From CBDCDJ01 sp965215355 (GTDB lineage: Bacteria; Deinococcota; Deinococci; Deinococcales; Trueperaceae), in NCBI GenBank assembly GCA_965215355.1, contig CBDCDJ010000007.1:682001-746000 (forward strand): a stretch of DNA of 64,000 nt, read 5' to 3'. Shown one piece after another: positions 33,414 to 39,813 of this stretch. Both the position numbers and the translations under genes were made by a program. Numbering within the stretch: the stretch's first letter is position 1; each line of letters opens with the position of its first letter. The notes beneath the pieces are model-generated. The model made no database searches. It saw nothing but the letters and a program-made list of their open reading frames with translations, and was not told the DNA's origin.

Positions 33414-34499
33414 ATGATGGACGAAAAGCTGGCAAGGTTAGAAGCAGAGTTTACCGAGTTGGAGCGCGGTCTGGCCGACCCCGAGCTGCTCAGCGACCAG
33501 GCGCGCTACCGCGAGGCGATGCAGCGCTACAGCGAGTTGGGTGGCGTCGTCAAGGTTTACCGGGAGTACAAGGAGGTAGGTGCGCGGCTCGCCGGGGCGC
33601 GCGAGTTGCTGGACGACCCCGACCTGGCCGAGATGGCGAAGGAGGAGTTGACGGCCCTCGAGCCCCAGCAAGAAGTCCTGACGCAAGAACTGGAGCGCTT
33701 GCTGCTGCCCAAAGACCCCTTCGACGACAAGAACGTCATCGTCGAGGTTCGCGCGGCGGCGGGCGGGAGTGAGGCGAGTTTGTTCGCGGGCGAGGTGCTG
33801 AACATGTACCTCCGCTACGCCGAGTCGCTCGGCTTCAAGCCGGAGATTCTGGATTCTTACCCCACCGAAGTCGGCGGCTTCAGCAAGGTCTCGTTCGAAA
33901 TTACCGGACGCGGCGCCTACAGCAAGTTCAAGTACGAGTCGGGCGTCCACCGGGTACAGCGCGTCCCCGAAACCGAAACCCAAGGCCGCATCCACACGAG
34001 CACCGTCACCGTCGCTGTCATGCCCGAGGCCGAAGACATCGACGTGAATTTAAGCCCCAACGACTACCGCGTGGACGTGTACCGCTCGTCAGGTCCCGGC
34101 GGGCAGTCGGTCAACACCACCGACTCGGCGGTGCGCATCACCTACAAACCGGGCACGAGTGAAGAAATCGTCGTGACCTGTCAGGACGGCAAGTCGCAAA
34201 TCAAAAACCGCGAGAAAGCGCTGACCGTGCTGCGGGCAAGGCTTTTAGAGCGCGAGATGGAAAAAGCCCAGGCCGAAGCGCGCGAGGCGCGACTGGTACA
34301 AATCGGCTCGGGCGAACGTTCGGAGAAAATCCGCACCTACAACTTTCCGCAGTCGCGCGTGACCGACCACCGCATCGGCTACACCACCCACAACCTCACC
34401 GACGTGATGTTGGGCGGCGTCGACGAACTCACCCTCGCCCTCGCCGAAGCCGACCAGGTCAAGCGCTTGGAAGAGATGGGCCAGGGTGGCCCGGCGTGA
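33414..34499 (+). CDS. prfA: Peptide chain release factor 1
   Basis: RF1 of 361 residues. The GGQ motif lies in SSGPGGQSVNTTDSAVRITY, preceded by VHRVQRVPETETQGRIHTST and followed by RTYNFPQSRVTDHRIGYT, all class-I factor signatures of the RF1 branch. It terminates translation at UAG and UAA by peptidyl-tRNA hydrolysis in the ribosomal A site. TACACT is five bases before ATG (leaderless). The nudix gene overlaps its end by 14 bases. Confidence 0.96.
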   Translation: MMDEKLARLEAEFTELERGLADPELLSDQARYREAMQRYSELGGVVKVYREYKEVGARLAGARELLDDPDLAEMAKEELTALEPQQEVLTQELERLLLPKDPFDDKNVIVEVRAAAGGSEASLFAGEVLNMYLRYAESLGFKPEILDSYPTEVGGFSKVSFEITGRGAYSKFKYESGVHRVQRVPETETQGRIHTSTVTVAVMPEAEDIDVNLSPNDYRVDVYRSSGPGGQSVNTTDSAVRITYKPGTSEEIVVTCQDGKSQIKNREKALTVLRARLLEREMEKAQAEAREARLVQIGSGERSEKIRTYNFPQSRVTDHRIGYTTHNLTDVMLGGVDELTLALAEADQVKRLEEMGQGGPA

Positions 34500-34959
34500 A
34501 TTTGTCGTTGCCGCCGCTATTTTGCTCGACCGCATGGGCCGAGTTCTCCTGGTAGGTAACGACTGGCAAGGTTTTGGTAACGTGCGCTACACGCTGCCGG
34601 GGGGCGTCGTCGAACGGGGTGAAGGCACCCTGGCGGCGTTGTCTCGGGAAATCAAGGAGGAAACCGGCCTCGTCATCACCCGGGTGCACCACTTAGCCTA
34701 CGCAGTTCACGTCGAGGACGTGCGCCGCAACGACCGGGCGGTCTCGTTCGTGTTTTTGGCCGAGTACGACGGGCTACTCAACCCCCGCGACCCCGACGGT
34801 TTCATCGTCGAGGCGAGGTTCGTGCCCGCCGACGAGGCCGAACGCATCATTCCCATCGCCCCGCTACGCGAGCCGCTCGTCCACTACCTGCGCGAACGGC
34901 AACCGGGCAAGTTTTACACCTACGGCGGTTGGGACGGGCGGGACGTGAAGTTTGTTTAG
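34486..34959 (+). CDS. NUDIX hydrolase
   Basis: Protein of 157 residues with an exact Nudix box: G-x5-E-x7-REIKEETGL (GGVVERGEGTLAALSREI). Such enzymes hydrolyse nucleoside diphosphate derivatives such as oxidised nucleotides or ADP-ribose; the many Nudix proteins of Deinococcota are often tied to stress tolerance. GTG at 34486 lies inside prfA, indicating translational coupling. Confidence 0.9.
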   Translation: MARREFVVAAAILLDRMGRVLLVGNDWQGFGNVRYTLPGGVVERGEGTLAALSREIKEETGLVITRVHHLAYAVHVEDVRRNDRAVSFVFLAEYDGLLNPRDPDGFIVEARFVPADEAERIIPIAPLREPLVHYLRERQPGKFYTYGGWDGRDVKFV

Positions 34960-35113
34960 AGGTGTTCGTCATTCGTCGTTCGTGAACAGTTTCGAGGTGG
35001 AGAACGAAGTACGAACCACCAAAAACGAAAGACCTCGACAAACGTGTCGCCCGACGACTTTTGCCCTACACTGGAACTCGCTAGGCTGTAGTTGAAAATT
35101 TAAGGAGGGCAAC

Positions 35114-35515
35114 ATGAACGGAACAAGTAGCGCGCTGCTGCGCCCGGGCCAAGCTCGGCCGCACGACCGCATCACCAAGCAAGAGGTCGACGAGACCTTG
35201 GCGCGTCTCAAGCACCTGAGTTACCTGCTCGACAGCGCTTTTCGCATCCCCGTTCTCGGCTACCGGGTCGGTTGGGACGCCGTTCTAGGCCTCGTGCCGG
35301 GTTTGGGCGACGCGGTCGGAACGCTGTTTTCAGCCTACATCGTGTTCGAGGCGGCGCGACTCGGCGCGCCCAGAAACGTGTTGGCGCGGATGGTTTACAA
35401 CGTCGCTCTTGAGTTCATCATCGGCATCATCCCCATCGTCGGCGACCTGTTCGACGCGGTCTTCAAGGCGAACATTCGCAACGTGCGGCTGCTCGAGCGC
35501 GCCCTGAAAGGCTAG
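35114..35515 (+). CDS. DUF4112 membrane protein
   Basis: Protein of 133 residues. The central motif LLDSAFRIPVLGYRVGWDAVLGLVPGLGD, then VGTLFSAYIVFEAARLGAP and IPIVGDLFDAVFKANIRNV, defines DUF4112: two Gly/Pro-containing hydrophobic hairpins and a conserved amphipathic helix. It is membrane associated; function unknown. AAGGAGGGCAAC precedes ATG. TACACT at about 35067 is a likely -10 about 47 bases upstream, so this transcript has a leader, unlike many neighbours. Confidence 0.88.
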   Translation: MNGTSSALLRPGQARPHDRITKQEVDETLARLKHLSYLLDSAFRIPVLGYRVGWDAVLGLVPGLGDAVGTLFSAYIVFEAARLGAPRNVLARMVYNVALEFIIGIIPIVGDLFDAVFKANIRNVRLLERALKG

Positions 35516-35554
35516 GTCGACGTTCAAGCCGGGTGAGAATTCGCCATAACGCGC

Positions 35555-35690
35555 AAAACGAGCGGCTCGAGCCCTGGGGTGAGGGGCTCGAGCCGCAGCT
35601 AAAGGGAGGAGGGTTTGGGAACGGTGACTGCTCGACGTTTACCCTGACCCAAGGGTAGCAGCCGCCCTCTGACAAAATTCTTACACGCCT
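35555..35690 (-). ncRNA. Candidate small RNA, copy 1 (C-rich terminator loop)
   Basis: On the minus strand the element begins with a 20-base block (GTGTAAGAATTTTGTCAGAG, 35667-35686), then a small ACCCT...AGGGT hairpin, a pyrimidine run containing CCCTCCTCCC that is complementary to ribosome-binding sites, and ends in a 13-bp hairpin (GCGGCTCGAGCCC arms, 35562-35596) with loop CCTCACCCC followed by TCGTTTTG. The same order of parts occurs at 36521-36619 with a different terminal stem. No gene follows on the minus strand, so this copy cannot be a leader. On the plus strand the hairpin could end DUF4112 transcription. Confidence 0.5.
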
Positions 35691-35794
35691 CCTACTTAAG
35701 CTAAGCCTTGGTGAATGTGCGGGATGCTCAACGGGTCCAGCCGTCCGCTTGCGCTCGGCACCTCGTGAAATCCTGGAGCTACTCATACCCTTTC

Positions 35795-35909
35795 CGTTTA
35801 ATTCCCTCGGAATTAAACGCGAGCAGAGCGAGAAGAAAAAAATACGGATTCCGATAAGGAAGCGAAAGACTCTTCTAAGGTTTACGAGCTGTATTATCGG
35901 AATCCGTAT
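35795..35909 (-). repeat. Two-hairpin structured element, copy A
   Basis: Contains an 11-bp hairpin (CGTTTAATTCC/GGAATTAAACG, 3-base loop, 35795-35819) and a 16-bp hairpin (ATACGGATTCCGATAA / TTATCGGAATCCGTAT, 35842-35909, ~36-base loop) separated by an A-run; read on the minus strand the long stem is followed by TTTTTTT, as in an intrinsic terminator for the PEGA gene at 35927. A diverged copy with compensating stem changes is at 41987-42096. Confidence 0.6.
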
Positions 35910-35926
35910 CAGGTCTCAAAAAGGGT

Positions 35927-36379
35927 TCAAGGCTCGAGCGGCTCACGGTCCAACCACACGCTTATGACCACCGCTTTCTCTATCCTGACTTCGCCCGCGT
36001 AGCTTTCGTAGGCGAACGTGTCGGCTGCGGCCTCGCCCGCTTGCACGCGGTAACGCACGAGCGCGCCTTTGGGCCGCTGAAACGTGAGCGGGGCGTGGCC
36101 GGCGAAAACGCCGTCTAAGTAAACTTCCGCGCCTTCGGGGTCGCTCGTCAACCCTATCTCGACCAGCTTCGGGACCGGCGCAGCGCGATGGTTCGTAAAA
36201 GCGAAAACGGGCAAAACGAGCAGGACACCGGTTACAAAATACAGAGCGCTGTCGGCGACCAAGGTGGCGTGTTTCGTGCGCAAACCGGGCAGCAAAGACG
36301 AGCCCAAGCCCAGCAAACCGAGTAGCGACACCGCCACCCCGAGGCCGACCGGCAGCCACTGAAACGCTGTCGGGGTCAC
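35927..36379 (-). CDS. Small membrane protein with a PEGA domain
   Basis: Protein of 150 residues: two membrane segments (WLPVGLGVAVSLLGLLGLGSSL; ALYFVTGVLLVLPVFAFT) followed by an external PEGA domain (GLTSDPEGAEVYLDGVFAGH, then APLTF and RYRVQAGEAAADTFAYESY). It resembles the C-terminal anchors of PEGA surface proteins such as the one at 24947-26092 but is much shorter. GTG start. The gene stands alone between the two candidate small-RNA elements; its 3' end is 18 bases before a terminator-like hairpin. Confidence 0.72.
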   Translation of the reverse strand: MTPTAFQWLPVGLGVAVSLLGLLGLGSSLLPGLRTKHATLVADSALYFVTGVLLVLPVFAFTNHRAAPVPKLVEIGLTSDPEGAEVYLDGVFAGHAPLTFQRPKGALVRYRVQAGEAAADTFAYESYAGEVRIEKAVVISVWLDREPLEP

Positions 36380-36513
36380 TTTAGGCCTGACCTGTAAGCT
36401 GGTCTGCTCGACACGCTTCGGGCCTCGGGTTGCCGCGACGAGAAAGTATGCAACCCGGTACTCGTCTCAACCGGTCCCGAACGGTAGCGCGCGCCGGGGC
36501 GACAACCCAGACA

Positions 36514-36622
36514 ACACAAAGGTCCCTCGCCTGGTGGTGGGGTGCGAGGGACCGAGAGAGGAGATGGATCTTTCGATCCACCCTTATCATAAAGGGTAGC
36601 TCTGACAAACTTCTTACACAAC
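36514..36622 (-). ncRNA. Candidate small RNA, copy 2 (C-rich terminator loop)
   Basis: Minus-strand order: GTGTAAGAAGTTTGTCAGAG (36600-36619, one mismatch to copy 1 over 20 bases), hairpin ACCCTT/AAGGGT, hairpin TGGATC/GATCCA, pyrimidine run ATCTCCTCTCTC, then a 10-bp hairpin GGTCCCTCGC/GCGAGGGACC (36521-36553) with loop ACCCCACCACCAG and tail TTTGTGTTGT. Only the flanks and the C-rich loop are conserved with copy 1; the stem is entirely different yet paired. It could also be an attenuator for the PEGA gene that starts at 36379. Confidence 0.5.
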
Positions 36623-36798
36623 TGACCAAATTTCGTCTGCATGAATATAAGCTTAAGCTTTACCCACCTTCGAGAGGGCGTGGTCTTCTTTTGTACCTTT
36701 AAGCTGCTCGCGCGAGGACGGCTGTGCGGGAGTCGAGCCGGTAAATTCGAAAGGGGCCCCGAGAACGCTTCGGGCCGGAGAGCACGTTTACAAAGGCT

Positions 36799-36826
36799 TT
36801 GCAGGAGCGGACGGATGCGTTATACT
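36799..36826 (+). promoter_or_regulatory. Promoter of tRNA-Ser
   Basis: TTGCAG (36799-36804), 16-base spacer, TATACT (36821-36826), ten bases before the tRNA. The same distance and composition as other stable-RNA promoters here. Confidence 0.65.
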
Positions 36827-36836
36827 TCTCGAGCTT

Positions 36837-36928
<92 letters not shown>

Positions 36929-36935
36929 AACGCAG

Positions 36936-36973
36936 AACCCCCCTCTGTTCTTTGCGGTTAGAGCAGAGGGGTT
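36936..36973 (+). terminator. Terminator after tRNA-Ser
   Basis: AACCCCcCTCTG / CAGAGGGGTT hairpin starting 10 bases after the tRNA, followed by a short pyrimidine stretch GCCTTTCCCC. It is likely the 3' end of the tRNA transcript. Confidence 0.6.
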
Positions 36974-37117
36974 GCCTTTCCCCTACGACGAGTGGGGGTC
37001 TTTCAGCTTTTGCGTGAGCACGGCCGCGAGTTTAGGGCGACACGCCAATGTTTAAGGTGCGGACCACCGAGACCTCAAGTCTTCAACGTCTGAACGTTAC
37101 CGTCCACGCCTGCCTAA

Positions 37118-37351
37118 ACGCCCGCCATAGGCGTGGCGGTGCCGCTGGTGCTCGCCCGGCTGTTGGGCGTCCGTTCGGCGCTCGGGCTCGTCATAAACAT
37201 TCCGGCCTCCGCGCTGCGCCTGTTGGCCCGGGCGGCGCTGCGGGGCGGCATCGCATTCGCCCTTGTTACTCCTACAGGGTCGGAGCGCGATTTGATTTTG
37301 GTGACGACCTACGGCGGCGCTCTTTTCGGTGCTGGTGCAGGGGTTGAACCA
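37118..37351 (+). pseudogene. Remnant of a CPA1-type Na+/H+ antiporter (C-terminal part)
   Basis: The frame from about 37118 reads VAVPLVLARLLGVRSALG, then RLLARAALRGGIAFALV and SERDLILVTTYGG; shifting one base after that continues ALFSVLVQGLNHQ. Together this matches the last transmembrane helices of CPA1/NhaP antiporters (LRGGIALAL...RDLILVVTY...LFSILVQGLT). An in-frame stop precedes it, the rest of the ~400-residue protein is missing, and the fragment runs into the 3' end of the convergent TetR gene. It is therefore a decayed, frameshifted gene end. Confidence 0.7.
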
Positions 37352-37360
37352 TCAAGAGGG

Positions 37361-37987
37361 TCAGCCGCCGTCTTCAGAAGACCCGCGCCGAGGTCGCAAT
37401 GCAGCCGCCTCGGTCGGCTGCCAGACGAGGTCGCAGTAGATTTCGCCCATCCGCTCCGGCCCGTAGGGCAAGTCCTGCTCGAGCCACCACTCGATCAAGG
37501 TGATAAACGCGTGGATGACGTGGTGCGCCGCCAGCTCGAGCGGCACGCGGCTGCCCGGTCTGGCGACGTAATCTTTGCGGACACCCTCCGTACCGACGCG
37601 GACGGCTTCGGGCAGCAGGTCGACCGCGCGGCTGGTCCGCAACAGGACGCGGTAAAGGTCGCTGTGCGCCGCGACGTGGCGAAACACGAGCGTACCGGTC
37701 CCCAGCGGGTCGTGCGCGAGCGGCCGCAGGAGCGTGAGAAGTTCGTTCAGGAGTTCGTCGAGCATGTCCCGGAGCAGCGCTCCGAGGTCTTTGTAGTGCC
37801 GGAAAAAAGTCGCGTAGCCGATTTCGGCGCGGTCGGTGAGGTCGCGGACCGTGATGGCTTCGAAGGGGCGCTCGAGGGCGAGTTCGACCAGGGCCTCGGC
37901 CAGCAGTCGCTGGGTCCGGCGGACCCGCAGGTCTTTGGGAGCGTCTTCTAGGGCTGTTTGGGCGAGGGGTGAGGTGAGCTTGGACAT
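37361..37987 (-). CDS. TetR/AcrR-family transcriptional regulator
   Basis: Regulator of 208 residues with the N-terminal TetR helix-turn-helix (LVELALERPFEAITVRDLTD, RAEIGYATFFRHYKDLGALL) and a variable all-helical ligand domain. ATG at 37987 places the HTH at the usual residue ~15-60; the frame is open upstream but crosses the operator region. It is divergent from the P450 gene, with a perfect dyad at 38067-38091 between them, so it most likely represses the P450 gene and itself, responding to a hydrophobic ligand. Confidence 0.9.
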   Translation of the reverse strand: MSKLTSPLAQTALEDAPKDLRVRRTQRLLAEALVELALERPFEAITVRDLTDRAEIGYATFFRHYKDLGALLRDMLDELLNELLTLLRPLAHDPLGTGTLVFRHVAAHSDLYRVLLRTSRAVDLLPEAVRVGTEGVRKDYVARPGSRVPLELAAHHVIHAFITLIEWWLEQDLPYGPERMGEIYCDLVWQPTEAAALRPRRGSSEDGG

Positions 37988-38066
37988 CCGGCTCCTTTCT
38001 GCGAGGTTAGCTAGCGAAGTTAGCTCATCCCAAAGTAGCTCAGCTACAAAGTGAGCCTGTGTGGTT

Positions 38067-38091
38067 TTTATGATACAGTCTATATCATAAA
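38067..38091. promoter_or_regulatory. Probable TetR operator upstream of the P450 gene
   Basis: TTTATGATA and TATCATAAA form a perfect 9-bp inverted repeat around a 7-base spacer, in AT-rich sequence 20 bases before the P450 start. Size and position fit a TetR dimer site overlapping the P450 promoter. Nearby GTTAGCT/AGCTCA repeats (about 38004-38045) may be a second site. Confidence 0.65.
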
Positions 38092-38110
38092 AACGAGTAC
38101 GATAATCTTC

Positions 38111-39331
38111 ATGGAAACACCTCAACAGTCTCGGCAAACGAACGGTTGTTCCTTCCCGCACGGCGCTTCCGAGCGCAGAAGCGCTCGAGGCGAGCGCTCA
38201 GACGCTCCGGCGGTCGAGCGGCGCGGCGACGTGTGGCACCTGCGTTCCTACGCCGCCGTCCGGCAGGTGCTCCGCGACGGTGACGCAACCCGTCAAGCCG
38301 GTTTCAACGCCGAAGCGGTGCAGAACACGCGCTTGCGCCAGCCTGTCCTGTTTCAGGACGGCGCGCCGCACAAAGAGCAGCGCGCCGCCATCGCCCGCTT
38401 TTTCACTCCCAAAACGGTGAGCAGCGAGTACCGGACGCTCATGGAAGACCTCAGCAACGAGGTCGTCGCCGAACTTCGCCGCCACGGACGAGGCGACCTC
38501 AGCGCGCTGAGCATGAGCCTCGCCGTCCAGGTCGCCGCGCGCGTCGTGGGCCTGACGGACTCGCGCAGACCGGGCATGGACCGGCGGCTCGACGCGCTGC
38601 TGTCGTTGGAGCGCTTAGAGCACGCCCCCCGCCTCCGCCGCGCCGCCGCTTTCTTAAAAAGTCAGGCGCACCTGTTTCACTTCTACCTTCAAGACGTGCG
38701 CCCCGCCATCGCCGCGCGGCGCAAAGAGCTGCGCGAGGACGTCGTCAGCCACCTGCTGAGCAAGGGCTACAACGACATGGAGATCCTCATCGAGTGCGTG
38801 ACCTACGGCGCGGCGGGCATGGTCACGACGCGGGAGTTTATCTGCATGGCCGCCTGGCACCTCCTGGAAAACGACTCGCTCCGCCGCGACTACTTACAAG
38901 CGGAAGAGAGCGAGCGCCAGCGCATCCTTCAAGAAATTCTGCGGCTCGAGCCGGTGGTGGGCCACCTCTACCGCCGCACCGTGAGCGCTATAGCGCTTGA
39001 CGGGGACGGCGAAACGCAGCATGTTCCGGCCGGGGCGTTGCTGGACCTGGACGTTCGCGCCGCCAACGCCGACGCCGCGGCGGTCGGCGCGGAGCCGCTG
39101 CAGCTCTGTTCGCACCGCGACCTCGCCAAAGGCGTGCAACCCGCCGTGCTGAGTTTCGGCGACGGCGGCCACCGCTGTCCGGGCGCGTTCATCGCCCTGC
39201 AAGAGAGCGACATCTTTTTGCAACAGTTGCTGCGCTTGCCGCTCGAGGTTGAGAACCCGCCGCGCCTCGGCTACAACGAGCTGGTCGAGGGCTACGAGCT
39301 GCGGAAGTTCGAGGTCAATGTCGGTGCCTGA
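38111..39331 (+). CDS. Cytochrome P450
   Basis: Soluble bacterial P450 of 406 residues. The I-helix oxygen-activation motif AGMVTT is at 235-240, the K-helix ExxR at E275-R278 (EILRLEPV), and the haem loop FGDGGHRCPG with axial Cys356. No N-terminal membrane anchor, so it is cytosolic and needs a separate ferredoxin/reductase, none of which is adjacent. Substrate unknown. ATG at 38111 is chosen; the upstream in-frame codons cover the operator. Confidence 0.93.
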   Translation: METPQQSRQTNGCSFPHGASERRSARGERSDAPAVERRGDVWHLRSYAAVRQVLRDGDATRQAGFNAEAVQNTRLRQPVLFQDGAPHKEQRAAIARFFTPKTVSSEYRTLMEDLSNEVVAELRRHGRGDLSALSMSLAVQVAARVVGLTDSRRPGMDRRLDALLSLERLEHAPRLRRAAAFLKSQAHLFHFYLQDVRPAIAARRKELREDVVSHLLSKGYNDMEILIECVTYGAAGMVTTREFICMAAWHLLENDSLRRDYLQAEESERQRILQEILRLEPVVGHLYRRTVSAIALDGDGETQHVPAGALLDLDVRAANADAAAVGAEPLQLCSHRDLAKGVQPAVLSFGDGGHRCPGAFIALQESDIFLQQLLRLPLEVENPPRLGYNELVEGYELRKFEVNVGA

Positions 39332-39813
39332 ACGACGCCGCGCACGAAACCGCGCGTCGCGGTTGCGGGGCACGCCCACTGTGACTCCCGTCGGTTTGCG
39401 GTCTCGAGGCGTTTAGAAGGTCACGAAGTCGCGGTGACGACAGCCGGCGGTAACCTTGCTACCGACTTTCGTCTCAGACTCCATGCCGGTTGTTACATTT
39501 TTCGCTGACAAAAGAGCAGGAAGTCTGCTAATAATACTGGGGTGTAACTGCCTTTATCAACTTTTGGTAAGTACAGGTTTGACACTTTGAACACCTGCTT
39601 TATATACTTTCAACCAGGTCGGTCTCGAGCGCTCGCTCGAGCCACTTTCTTTAAGCCACCGAAAAAGCTGTCGGGGAGGCCGGACGCTTACCGTGAGCGC
39701 TTCACCTTGGGGGCAAGCGTTCTTCAAATTTCTTCCTTGCTCGGCAACTGTTTTCTCGTTGCAGTCGCCAACTGGAGCGAACTTACCCACCTCAACGACG
39801 AAAGGAACATTTT
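39332..39813 (+). promoter_or_regulatory. 482-bp regulatory gap upstream of glnN with two promoter-like sites
   Basis: Two good plus-strand candidates: CTGACA-N18-TAATAA (39505-39534) and TTGACA-N18-TATACT (39579-39608). The second would give a leader of about 200 nt containing a CTCGAGCG/CGCTCGAG palindrome near 39625 and a second GC-rich hairpin-prone stretch at 39680-39720. No known glutamine riboswitch consensus is recognised. The A/T-rich interval 39480-39610 contrasts with the coding surroundings. Confidence 0.6.

Noticed and set aside
36376..36642. Small Arg/Pro-rich minus-strand frame over the second sRNA candidate
   Set aside because: It runs through perfect hairpins, lacks a ribosome-binding site, and has no homologue-like motif.
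39609..39813. glnA-type glutamine riboswitch before glnN
   Set aside because: The conserved core residues of the glnA/DP motif could not be found in the leader.
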